20,429 nucleotides of DNA from CAG-411 sp050875145. GTDB taxonomy: Bacteria > Bacillota > Clostridia > Lachnospirales > Lachnospiraceae. The notes under the pieces are model-generated. The model was not told where the DNA came from. It did no database searches and saw only the letters and a list, made by a program, of their open reading frames with translations. The DNA lies in contig JBNMLH010000030.1 in NCBI GenBank assembly GCA_050875145.1, positions 1 through 20,429 on the forward strand, read 5' to 3'. The position numbers and the translations under genes were made by a program. Below, piece by piece: positions 1 through 6,172 of the stretch; positions within the stretch are counted from its first letter, which is position 1; the number at the start of each line of letters is the position of its first letter.

Positions 1-38
1 AGAACGGCTGGAAACAGCAGAATTCTAGTGGATTCCAT

Positions 39-66
39 TTGACATCTGCATTTATACCTGTATAAT
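39..66 (+). promoter_or_regulatory. sigma-A-like promoter, TTGACA-16-TATAAT
   Basis: A perfect -35 (39-44) and a perfect -10 (61-66) are separated by 16 bases. Transcription would start near 73 and run rightward, antisense to the ABC genes. An inverted repeat (44-72) covers the spacer and the -10, so a repressor could bind there. No plus-strand gene follows within the window, and the RNA would begin with the hairpin at 72-108. The product could be a small RNA, or this could be a relic of a rearranged gene. The match is directly visible; activity is inferred. Confidence 0.5.
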
Positions 67-72
67 GCAGAT
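44..72. repeat. Inverted repeat overlapping the promoter at 39-66
   Basis: The arms ATCTGCATT (from 44) and AATGCAGAT (to 72) are exact complements, with ATA/TAT extending inward after one unpaired base. The dyad includes the end of the -35 and all of the -10, as an operator would. No U-tract follows on either strand, so an intrinsic terminator is unlikely. Confidence 0.5.
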
Positions 73-108
73 AAGAGCAGAGAACCAAAAATCTGGTTTC
101 TGCTCTTA
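72..108. other. Stem-loop, 10-bp outer stem
   Basis: TAAGAGCAGA (72-81) pairs exactly with TCTGCTCTTA (99-108). An inner stem of about five pairs follows across a one-base bulge, around an A/T-rich loop. On the minus strand it lies about 95 bases past the end of the ABC ATPase gene and could protect or form the 3' end of that operon, but no U-run follows. On the plus strand it would form the start of RNA from the promoter at 39-66. Confidence 0.5.
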
Positions 109-202
109 GTAACTATCAATAAAATCTTATGTCAGTTTTTTGCGTTTACACAAAACTTGAAACAGTCTCCTAATCCTACACCATCTCATTTTTCATATGG
201 AC

Positions 203-817
203 TTAAATATTTACAATTTCCTTTACAGTTCCCGCATCCATCACAATCTTCTGATTGAAGAATTGCAACACCTCTGTTTGAATCATATGCGCTGCAATTA
301 CAATTATTTTTCCGCTCTCTTTTTCCTTTTCCAATTGTTCTAACATTTTATTGTAATTCTTTTCATCCAAGGCATTAAATGGTTCATCTAATAAAATAAC
401 TTTAGGATTTTCCATAATTGCCTGAATAATTCCTAAACGCTGTTTCATTCCAAGGGAATATTTTTTTACTTTCTGATCTTTTGCTGAATATAAATCAAAC
501 TTTTCCAGCATACCATTTATTTGTTCATCACTGATTTTCTTTTTTACACTCGCAAGATATTTCAAATTATAAAAACCAGTCCTTTCTTCTATAAAGCTTG
601 GATTTTCAATCATTACTCCATAATCATACTCCTCATCATTACAAACCTCTCCTGAGGTTGGAGCAATTAATCCACACAAGAGTCTCAATAGCATAGTTTT
701 TCCACAACCATTATGTCCCTGTAATAAATACATTTTTCCTTCTTCAAATTCTAAATTTATATCTTGTAACACGAATTTATCTTTTAACTTCTTTGATACA
801 TTTTTTACTCGAATCAT
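203..817 (-). CDS. ABC transporter ATP-binding protein (BcrA/CcmA-type exporter ATPase)
   Basis: This 204-aa cytoplasmic ATPase would power an exporter formed with the membrane proteins encoded just upstream in the same operon. Visible motifs are Walker A GHNGCGKT (34-41), a divergent signature SLGMKQR (121-127) in place of LSGGQ, Walker B VILLDEP (140-146) followed by the D-loop, and an H-loop histidine near 177. The SLGMKQ signature and an 'IENPSF' segment in place of a clear Q-loop are typical of ABC-2 exporters of the bacitracin/lantibiotic-immunity kind. It is rather short for the family (usually 220-300 aa), because little follows the H-loop. The ATG lies three bases after the upstream gene's stop, so translation is probably coupled. 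ATPase identity is near certain; the substrate is unknown. Confidence 0.93.
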   Translation of the reverse strand: MIRVKNVSKKLKDKFVLQDINLEFEEGKMYLLQGHNGCGKTMLLRLLCGLIAPTSGEVCNDEEYDYGVMIENPSFIEERTGFYNLKYLASVKKKISDEQINGMLEKFDLYSAKDQKVKKYSLGMKQRLGIIQAIMENPKVILLDEPFNALDEKNYNKMLEQLEKEKESGKIIVIAAHMIQTEVLQFFNQKIVMDAGTVKEIVNI

Positions 818-820
818 AAA

Positions 821-1450
821 TCATACCCTCTCTATCTTTCTAATTTTATTCTTTACTATTGCCCCTAACGCACTAATGCATAGCAATCCGATTCCAATTT
901 CAATATATTCTACACTATAAAAATGTAGCACAATCCAGTTATGTAATAAAATATGTACAAAACATGTAAGCAATACGCAACTTCCTATTATATTTGTCAT
1001 AGATAATCTTCTTACAAAGTAAAACATAAAAAGTCCTATTGCAGAAATCAATATAAGCATTATCAGAAAAAATACTAGCACAGAACCATACATTGCAGAC
1101 CATAAATTATCTTTAAACATAAGCATCAAAAAACAATCTGCAACCAGCTTTCCTACAAATAACAAAATCACATTTCTCAAAAGTTCTAAAACTTGTATTT
1201 TCAGAAATGCTTCATTGTCTTTCACTCTGCTCCGAAGCATATAATATAGCGCTCTCTGATTTCCAAGTAATCGATCCACCTGTAGCACTACCCAAAAATA
1301 AATCATAAAGTGCACCAATATAGTTAAAATTGTATATTCTCCTGCTTTTGTTCCAAAATACAACACTTCCATAATTTCTTTTAATGTTTGACAATTTCCC
1401 ATAAAATATAGAAAAAAAGACATACCTATAATCACAAAAAATATACTCAT
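821..1450 (-). CDS. Polytopic membrane protein, probable ABC transporter permease subunit
   Basis: This 209-aa hydrophobic protein has about five or six membrane segments: an N-terminal helix, one around residues 40-60, one around 90-110, and several between 120 and 195. It ends in a short basic tail (KNKIRKIERV). I do not recognise a named family. Position is the evidence for its role: its ATG overlaps the stop of the upstream membrane-protein gene as ATGA, and the ATPase gene follows after three bases. It is therefore probably one of the membrane subunits of the exporter, or an accessory immunity protein of the same system. Confidence 0.8.
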   Translation of the reverse strand: MSIFFVIIGMSFFLYFMGNCQTLKEIMEVLYFGTKAGEYTILTILVHFMIYFWVVLQVDRLLGNQRALYYMLRSRVKDNEAFLKIQVLELLRNVILLFVGKLVADCFLMLMFKDNLWSAMYGSVLVFFLIMLILISAIGLFMFYFVRRLSMTNIIGSCVLLTCFVHILLHNWIVLHFYSVEYIEIGIGLLCISALGAIVKNKIRKIERV

Positions 1451-2085
1451 CTTATATATTCCTTTTCCTTCAAATCTTTAAACAATCCAATCGAACACAA
1501 TATTCCAATCAATAAGAATATGAAAAACCACGTACCCATTTGAAACGTAATCGTATCACAGAAATAGAAAACATAATAATGTATAGCTAAAAGTAGAATA
1601 AGTATAATTGCCATTTCAACTACAAATGCAAAATTCCTATTTTTTATTGATGATACATAGTAAAAAAATATACTAAAGCCATAATTAATCTCCAAAAAAA
1701 CAATTCCATATTGCAGTATATCAAAAATTGTACTCATATCGAACTCTACAACTGATGATCCAACGCTAAATACAAGTAGCAATACCAAAGCAGAATATAG
1801 ACAGCTATATTTCACAACCTGTTTTATTTGAATAAGAAAATTTTGTTCTTTTGCTCGAACTACATATTCCTCTCGTTTATAGTTCTGAATCGTCACCAAC
1901 AACCCAAACAACAAACACATAGCATTATTAAAAAGTATCTTATGGTAATTAAACAGCGCACTCTCCAAATACTGTGTCATACTTACTTTTCCCTGTAAAT
2001 TTTGACATACATCATAGGCTACATAATACCAAAAAATCAACAATATCGAAAACATAATAATCAGCTTTATACTAAGCTTTTTCAT
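1447..2085 (-). CDS. Polytopic membrane protein, probable ABC transporter permease subunit
   Basis: I place the start at the ATG at 2085 (MKKLSIK...), giving 212 aa. That ATG overlaps the TGA of the upstream gene as ATGA, a usual sign of translational coupling. An in-frame ATG at 2133 has no convincing ribosome binding site and would overlap the upstream gene by about 50 bases. The protein has about five to six hydrophobic segments: an N-terminal helix, then about 55-70, 100-118, 130-150, 165-185 and 190-210. There is a charged loop around 72-95. The tail is charged (DLKEKEYIR). No family is recognised. Its own stop overlaps the next start as ATGA, so three membrane genes and the ATPase form one translational block. 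Confidence 0.8.
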   Translation of the reverse strand: MKKLSIKLIIMFSILLIFWYYVAYDVCQNLQGKVSMTQYLESALFNYHKILFNNAMCLLFGLLVTIQNYKREEYVVRAKEQNFLIQIKQVVKYSCLYSALVLLLVFSVGSSVVEFDMSTIFDILQYGIVFLEINYGFSIFFYYVSSIKNRNFAFVVEMAIILILLLAIHYYVFYFCDTITFQMGTWFFIFLLIGILCSIGLFKDLKEKEYIR

Positions 2086-2951
2086 AGGTAGTTTTTCTTC
2101 ACTCCTTTGCAATATAACTTGGATACCGACCATATAATCAGAATATACAAAACCAGAAAACCAATTTCATTTACAATAGAAAATTCTTTTATTGCATATC
2201 TGGTATATACACTAAAAAGATAACGTTCCGGCACTATATATGAAACAGCAACTCCTATTTTAGTTGAAATTCCAGAAATAATTGTACATACAAATATAGG
2301 GACAATGTATACTGCTGCCAAAAACACTGTTGAAACATATTTGTTATCAATAAAATAGGAAATGACATAATTCAAAATAATACTTCCAGAGACAAATACA
2401 CATAACTTTAAAATATACTCGAACTCTAGCCCTAAACAAACTCCTACAGAATTTGTCTCAACTGGAATATTCAAATTAAATATTTCACAGGACTTAATCG
2501 GCGAAAGAAGCATCATAAAAATGGTTATTGCCACAAAAAAAGTTATGATCATAACATTAGCTGCAATAATCTGTGCTGCAATAATTTTTGCATTTCCTTT
2601 ACATATCTCAATTCGAGTAAATAACATATTCCCATTTCCTGAATTTCTAAGTTCAAATTCTCTCTTTCCATAATTCATTCCGAATAAAAGCAATAACACT
2701 AAAATAAAAATCATATAAAAATCAGCAGAAGCAAAAAAATTCAATATATAAGAGAATGCATTTGTTCCCTTGTAAAGTTGTTGTGCATACTCTAGATTTA
2801 TATCTATTGCCTGTTCACTTATATCCCTCTTTAATTGCATCTTATCAATATATGTAAAAATAAAACTTATGCAAACAGGAAATAAACAAAATACATAAGT
2901 CAGGTAATTTTTTATTGAACATATATTTCTCTTTAATTCATATTTAAACAT
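2082..2951 (-). CDS. ABC-2-type membrane protein, probable exporter permease
   Basis: This 289-aa protein is the longest of the three membrane proteins. I chose the ATG at 2951 (MFKYELKRN...) because a strong GAGAGGAGG site sits just before it; a longer reading from 3062 runs into the preceding gene and has no such site. The layout is typical of ABC-2 permeases: a short basic N-terminus, one helix (about 15-33), a long extracytoplasmic stretch, then paired helices around 80-100, 128-152, 182-202, 210-235 and 255-280. The stretch 'YGKREFELRNSGNGNMLFTR' between helices 2 and 3 resembles the cytoplasmic coupling segment of such permeases. It is first of the transporter genes and lies about 70 bases after the secreted-protein gene, with a stem-loop between. 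The substrate may be that secreted protein or an antimicrobial peptide; this is inference. Confidence 0.82.
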   Translation of the reverse strand: MFKYELKRNICSIKNYLTYVFCLFPVCISFIFTYIDKMQLKRDISEQAIDINLEYAQQLYKGTNAFSYILNFFASADFYMIFILVLLLLFGMNYGKREFELRNSGNGNMLFTRIEICKGNAKIIAAQIIAANVMIITFFVAITIFMMLLSPIKSCEIFNLNIPVETNSVGVCLGLEFEYILKLCVFVSGSIILNYVISYFIDNKYVSTVFLAAVYIVPIFVCTIISGISTKIGVAVSYIVPERYLFSVYTRYAIKEFSIVNEIGFLVLYILIIWSVSKLYCKGVKKNYL

Positions 2952-2964
2952 TTTGCCTCCTCTC

Positions 2965-3005
2965 GATGCAACAAAGCTTTCTGTACAGAATGCTTTGTTG
3001 CAATC
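2965..3005 (-). other. Intercistronic stem-loop between secreted-protein gene and transporter genes
   Basis: TGCAACAAAGC (2967-2977) and GCTTTGTTGCA (2992-3002) are perfect complements around a 14-base loop. Three more pairs (GAT/ATC) form outside a one-base bulge. It begins about 17 bases after the secreted-protein stop and ends about 14 bases before the start of the first permease gene, next to its GGAGG site. No U-run follows, so it is not a standard terminator. A processing or stabiliser element that lets the first gene be expressed more than the transporter is plausible. Confidence 0.6.
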
Positions 3006-3021
3006 AATGAAACTACTAAAT

Positions 3022-3426
3022 TTAATGTACCGTAAATTGATATTTAATTGTATCATCACCAATCTGATTTATGGCAGACGTAATTTTCAATTTATAATAA
3101 TATCCTTTTTCAGCAGTACTTCCAGAACCAGTGAATTTTTTATTTGTGTCATTTAAACTAACACTATTACTTCTTGATTTTCCTTCTGAATTTACAATTT
3201 TAGCACTCGGAGAAGACCACATAGTTTTATCTTTAACACTTACTGCAAATTGCTTATCCTTTGCAGATAATTTGTATGATCTATTACTACTTGTGGTACT
3301 ACCACCAAATCCCCCTACAGTACTTGTCTCATATGGTGTCCAATTACTCCAAGCAGCAAATGATGTGCTTCCTACAGTCAAACATATTGCTGTTAATCCA
3401 CATGCTATAATTCTTTTTCTTCTCAT
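3022..3426 (-). CDS. Small secreted protein of unknown function (bacteriocin-like operon position)
   Basis: I place the start at the ATG at 3426 (MRRKRIIAC...), about five bases after AAAGAGA, giving 134 aa. An in-frame ATG at 3450 has no good site. The N-terminus is a standard Sec signal peptide: basic RRKR, a hydrophobic stretch, and a likely cut after TSFA. The mature part of about 110 aa is rich in Ser, Thr, Lys and Gly, with scattered Trp and Tyr. It starts with an AWSNW segment, then a Gly/Ser-rich stretch, and ends in alternating residues (DDTIKYQFTVH) that suggest beta strands. It has no cysteines after the signal peptide, no double-glycine leader, no LPXTG and no lantibiotic-type Cys pattern. 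Its place at the head of an ABC exporter operon recalls Bacillus DUF2712-type secreted proteins and lactococcin-972-like bacteriocins. I see no diagnostic motif for either, so the function is unassigned. Confidence 0.75.
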   Translation of the reverse strand: MRRKRIIACGLTAICLTVGSTSFAAWSNWTPYETSTVGGFGGSTTSSNRSYKLSAKDKQFAVSVKDKTMWSSPSAKIVNSEGKSRSNSVSLNDTNKKFTGSGSTAEKGYYYKLKITSAINQIGDDTIKYQFTVH

Positions 3427-3482
3427 AATAATCTCTTTTTCTATTCTCATCTTGACAAATATACTAATGTATGTTAAAACTG

Positions 3483-3506
3483 GTTGACTTGATTTATCAA
3501 GTCAAC
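3483..3506. promoter_or_regulatory. 24-bp palindrome upstream of the secreted-protein gene (operator or leader hairpin)
   Basis: GTTGACTTGAT (3483-3493) and ATCAAGTCAAC (3496-3506) are exact complements separated by TT, about 57 bases before the start at 3426. On the minus strand a possible weak promoter (TTGATA-18-TAACAT) begins inside the palindrome, which would make it an operator. If transcription starts farther upstream (see 3721-3749), it would instead be a leader hairpin followed by a short U-run. The symmetry is certain; its role is inferred. Confidence 0.6.
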
Positions 3507-3565
3507 GGCTTGTATTTGTATTCTAAAAAATATGGCAGTATTTTTTAATACAAACTACATTTTTG

Positions 3566-3613
3566 GACATTCTCATGATAAAATTGCAAATCATCATAGA
3601 GAATGTCTTTTTT
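3566..3613 (+). terminator. Rho-independent terminator-like hairpin, plus orientation
   Basis: GACATTCTC (3566-3574) pairs with GAGAATGTC (3599-3607). An inner ATGAT/ATCAT stem follows, then a run of Ts. In plus orientation this is a good intrinsic terminator, yet no plus-strand gene precedes it in the window. It may stop antisense RNA. Read on the minus strand, it is a structured element in the leader of the secreted-protein operon. Confidence 0.55.
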
Positions 3614-3720
3614 ATTCTTCTGCAAACTATCCTTTTATTTATCCTGTCCATCTATACAAAAATAGTTTTAAGAATAAGAAATGCTATTCATTTTCACGCG
3701 CTCAAATTTTCACATTTTTT

Positions 3721-3749
3721 ATTTTACATAATGCACTCGTTAAAGTCAA
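3721..3749 (-). promoter_or_regulatory. sigma-A-like promoter, TTGACT-17-TAAAAT
   Basis: On the minus strand the -35 TTGACT lies at 3749-3744 and the -10 TAAAAT at 3726-3721, with the preferred 17-base spacer. A start near 3713 would give a leader of about 290 bases before the secreted-protein gene at 3426, containing two hairpins (3566-3607 and 3483-3506). This is the best promoter match for the peptide/ABC operon. Confidence 0.55.
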
Positions 3750-3876
3750 TAATTATTTTGTCGATTTACATAACTTTTTCTCTTTTAATTTTTATATAAC
3801 GTATTTTTATACCATATCTTTCTATTTCGTTTATCAAAAGCAATCTCTCTTGATATTGTTTCAATCATCATAAAAC

Positions 3877-3914
3877 AAAAAAAATACGAAAAACATCTTT
3901 ACTGTTTTTCGCAT
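3877..3914 (-). terminator. Rho-independent terminator after yajC
   Basis: On the minus strand, ATGCGAAAAACA (3914-3903) pairs with TGTTTTTCGTAT (3895-3884, one G-U pair) around a 7-base loop, followed by eight Ts. It starts about 18 bases past the yajC stop and closes the tgt-yajC transcript. Confidence 0.85.
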
Positions 3915-3932
3915 TTTTCTTTTCATTATTCC

Positions 3933-4241
3933 TTATTTTTTATTTGCTTTTTCAACTTCCGAAATATGTTCTTTCTTCATAGGAATACGACAGTTCTTAT
4001 TGCTACCAAATTCAACAATTACGATTTCATCTGTTACATCCTGTACGACACCATAAAATCCACTACTTGTTACAATACTATCTCCAGCCTCCACTGTAGA
4101 TACCATTGCATCATGTTGCTTCTGTTCCTTGTTTTGTTTGCGGAACAATACTACATAAAATACAACCATGACAACCAGTAATACTCCGATCATCACAAAA
4201 TCATTTCCTGCTGCGTTTGAAGTTAAAAATGGAAAATTCAT
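3933..4241 (-). CDS. yajC: YajC, preprotein translocase accessory subunit
   Basis: YajC is a small membrane protein associated with SecDF, assisting SecYEG-dependent export. I start it at the ATG at 4241 (MNFPFLTS...), which has an AAAGGG site eight bases upstream, giving 102 aa, the usual size. The longer reading from 4289 has no comparable site. It shows one membrane helix (about 16-33), a basic/polar segment (RKQNKEQKQ), and the family hallmark GDSIVTSSGFYGVV (about 53-66), then a small beta-rich cytoplasmic domain ending in a charged tail. It follows tgt by 74 bases on the same strand, the classic tgt-yajC order in bacteria. No secD/secF follows here; the transcript ends at the terminator at 3877-3914. 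Confidence 0.93.
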   Translation of the reverse strand: MNFPFLTSNAAGNDFVMIGVLLVVMVVFYVVLFRKQNKEQKQHDAMVSTVEAGDSIVTSSGFYGVVQDVTDEIVIVEFGSNKNCRIPMKKEHISEVEKANKK

Positions 4242-4315
4242 CTTTCTTACCCTTTCCTTTCTTTTTATTAAAACTATTCCGAATATCATTATTCCGAATA
4301 TGTCTATCCATTATG

Positions 4316-5446
4316 CTATACACCACGCTCAAATCCGGCAAGTTTTTCTGCCTTATATTCTTTATAACGATTATCACGAATAGCCGCACGGATTTCTTCC
4401 ATCATTGTATTGTAAAAATATAAATTATGCAAGACTACTAACCGTAATCCAAGCATTTCTTTTGCTTTTAATAAGTGGCGTATATATGCTCGACTATAAT
4501 ATTTACATGCTGGACATTGACATCCTTCTTCAATTGGTTTTTCATCCGTTTCAAAACGAGCATTTAATAGATTGATTTTTCCAAAATTTGTATAGGCGTG
4601 TCCATGTCTTCCATTTCTACTTGGATATACACAATCAAAGAAATCCACACCTCTATCTACCGCCTCTAAAATATTAGCAGGTGTTCCAACTCCCATCAGG
4701 TATGTCGGCTTCTCTAATGGCAAATGTGGTACTACTTCATCCAAAATACGGTACATTTCTTCATGACTCTCACCTACAGCCAAACCACCGATTGCATACC
4801 CATCTAAATCCATCTCTGAGATTTTCTTCGCATGAGCAATACGAATATCTTCAAATGTACCACCCTGATTAATACCAAACAACATCTGCTTTTTATTAAT
4901 CGTATCATCCAGACTGTTAAGACGTGCCATCTCCTTTTTGCAACGAGCCAGCCAACGTGTTGTTCGATCCACTGAATTTTGCATATACTCTCTTGTAGCA
5001 GGATGTGGCGGACACTCATCAAAAGCCATGGCAATCGTCGACCCCAGATTAGACTGTATCTGCATACTTTCCTCTGGTCCCATGAAAATTTTTCTTCCAT
5101 CTACATGCGATTGAAAGTAAACACCTTCTTCTTTAATTTTGCGTAATCCCGCCAACGAAAACACCTGAAATCCACCTGAATCCGTTAAAATAGGCTTGTC
5201 CCAAACCATAAACTTATGCAAACCGCCCATCTGTTTAACAATCTTATCTCCTGGCCTAACATGCAAATGATAGGTATTTGATAATTCAACCTGTGTATGT
5301 ATCTCCTGTAAATCCTGTGTAGATACCGCACCTTTAATTGCTGCTGCCGTTCCCACATTCATAAATACCGGTGTTTGTATTGTGCCATGAACCGTTTGAA
5401 ATTCTGCACTTTTTGCCTTTCCGTCCTGATTAATCAGCTTATACAT
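4316..5446 (-). CDS. tgt: tRNA-guanine transglycosylase (queuine tRNA-ribosyltransferase)
   Basis: This 376-aa cytoplasmic enzyme swaps guanine-34 of GUN-anticodon tRNAs (Asp, Asn, His, Tyr) for the queuosine precursor preQ1. It is full length. Visible features are the base-binding segment LTDSGGFQVFSL with general-base Asp89, GINQGG near 191-196, GGLAVGE near 220-226, and the nucleophile Asp271 in FDCVYPSRNGRHG. The zinc site is C309-x-C311-x2-C314 with His340. The ATG at 5446 is preceded by GAGGAG at good spacing. It lies 26 bases after the 178-aa gene, so these two and yajC are probably one transcript. No other queuosine gene and no preQ1 riboswitch is visible nearby. Confidence 0.97.
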   Translation of the reverse strand: MYKLINQDGKAKSAEFQTVHGTIQTPVFMNVGTAAAIKGAVSTQDLQEIHTQVELSNTYHLHVRPGDKIVKQMGGLHKFMVWDKPILTDSGGFQVFSLAGLRKIKEEGVYFQSHVDGRKIFMGPEESMQIQSNLGSTIAMAFDECPPHPATREYMQNSVDRTTRWLARCKKEMARLNSLDDTINKKQMLFGINQGGTFEDIRIAHAKKISEMDLDGYAIGGLAVGESHEEMYRILDEVVPHLPLEKPTYLMGVGTPANILEAVDRGVDFFDCVYPSRNGRHGHAYTNFGKINLLNARFETDEKPIEEGCQCPACKYYSRAYIRHLLKAKEMLGLRLVVLHNLYFYNTMMEEIRAAIRDNRYKEYKAEKLAGFERGV

Positions 5447-5472
5447 TACATTGCTCCTCTATCCTTTTCTCT

Positions 5473-6009
5473 CTATAGCAGACAAACCAACAAATCTCTT
5501 CCTGTAGCTAAAAAGAAATCATCTACTTCGTAGGATTCATCTCCATAATTCTTATCTGCAAATCTCTTGCATACGTTTTCATACGTTTCTTTTGAAAATT
5601 TTAATTGAAAGACCTTTGCCACATCCACAAATTGTATTGGGCTAATGGCATATCCCCATGTACTGTTATCATCTACGAAACAAGCACAGGAATATCCTCT
5701 AGGTGAAATATACTCCTTCTGCTCCCCGTCTGTAGCATACAATCTCATAAATCCACTTTCTTCTGCTTCTTCAAAATCTAGTGACCATGTATAAGAACTA
5801 CTTAAAACACTTGCCAATGCTCTAACTCTTCCTAATGCTTTATGATTACCTGATGGCTTCTTACTATAAGTACGCATCATATGAATCAGTTTATCAATAC
5901 TATCCTGACTCAGCACCTCACTATCAACATTGTCACTTGTCTCTCTTAAAAATTTGATTAACGTATCAATTTCTTCCTGTGTTAATAAAGAAAAATTTAC
6001 CTCTGACAT
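5473..6009 (-). CDS. Uncharacterised protein with two FliM/FliN-like QEEID motifs
   Basis: This 178-aa protein is probably soluble; no signal peptide or membrane helix is visible. The start at 6009 is well supported by GGAGGGGG six bases upstream. The N-terminus has two related segments: LLTQEEIDTLIKF (8-20) and LSQDSIDKLIHMM (33-45). They resemble the 'LSQ(D/E)EIDALL' peptide at the N-terminus of flagellar switch proteins FliM, FliN and FliY. Residues 75-178 form an acidic, aromatic-rich globular domain (WSLDFEEAEESGF..., ATGRDLLVCLL) that I do not recognise, with no FliN/SpoA-like signature. It heads the tgt-yajC group and diverges from pcrA. It could be an interaction or adaptor protein. 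No function should be assigned. Confidence 0.8.
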   Translation of the reverse strand: MSEVNFSLLTQEEIDTLIKFLRETSDNVDSEVLSQDSIDKLIHMMRTYSKKPSGNHKALGRVRALASVLSSSYTWSLDFEEAEESGFMRLYATDGEQKEYISPRGYSCACFVDDNSTWGYAISPIQFVDVAKVFQLKFSKETYENVCKRFADKNYGDESYEVDDFFLATGRDLLVCLL

Positions 6010-6075
6010 AATTATCCCCCTCCATCATACTTTTAAAACTCACCCATATGTATATTTAATGATAAATCATTCCTT

Positions 6076-6112
6076 TAAAAATGGCAAGCCTTTTCTCCTC
6101 TTTGCTTGCCAT
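6076..6112 (-). terminator. Inverted repeat: minus-strand terminator/attenuator overlapping the pcrA -35
   Basis: ATGGCAAGC (6081-6089) and GCTTGCCAT (6104-6112) are perfect complements around a 14-base loop. On the minus strand the stem is followed by TTTTTAAA, a fair intrinsic terminator. It lies about 70 bases before the start at 6009, so it could stop antisense transcription from pcrA or attenuate the 178-aa gene. Its right arm also contains the pcrA -35, so it could be an operator instead. Confidence 0.5.
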
Positions 6113-6134
6113 ATTACTGCAACAATGCTATAAT
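6106..6134 (+). promoter_or_regulatory. pcrA promoter, TTGCCA-17-TATAAT
   Basis: The -35 TTGCCA (6106-6111), a 17-base spacer and a perfect -10 TATAAT (6129-6134) lie about 38 bases before the pcrA start codon. Transcription would begin near 6141, giving a leader of about 30 bases that carries the ribosome binding site. Confidence 0.75.
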
Positions 6135-6172
6135 AAAACATACGTTTGGATTAATTTATTACGGAGGTACAT

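Larger units (their letters stand above)
3507..3873. other. Non-coding stretch upstream of the secreted-protein operon
   Basis: This AT-rich interval of about 370 bases holds no gene I can support. It contains the plus-strand terminator-like hairpin (3566-3613) and the minus-strand promoter (3721-3749). Readings open on the plus strand (for example 3532-3873) lack ribosome binding sites and have compositions typical of chance translation. A 42-codon minus-strand frame (3651-3523) is also open but has no ribosome binding site. Confidence 0.6.

Noticed and set aside
3523..3651. A 42-codon minus-strand frame, basic with four Cys, inside the leader of the secreted-protein operon.
   Set aside because: No ribosome binding site precedes its ATG and its middle is built from the hairpin at 3566-3607. 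Its composition fits chance translation of AT-rich DNA.
3532..3873. Plus-strand open frames of 113 and 78 codons between yajC and the secreted-protein gene.
   Set aside because: They overlap each other in different frames, lack ribosome binding sites, and are rich in Phe/Ile/Tyr as expected from AT-rich non-coding DNA.
4217..4423. Apparent genes overlapping the tgt/yajC junction on both strands.
   Set aside because: tgt and yajC have clear family motifs and ribosome binding sites; the other frames have neither.
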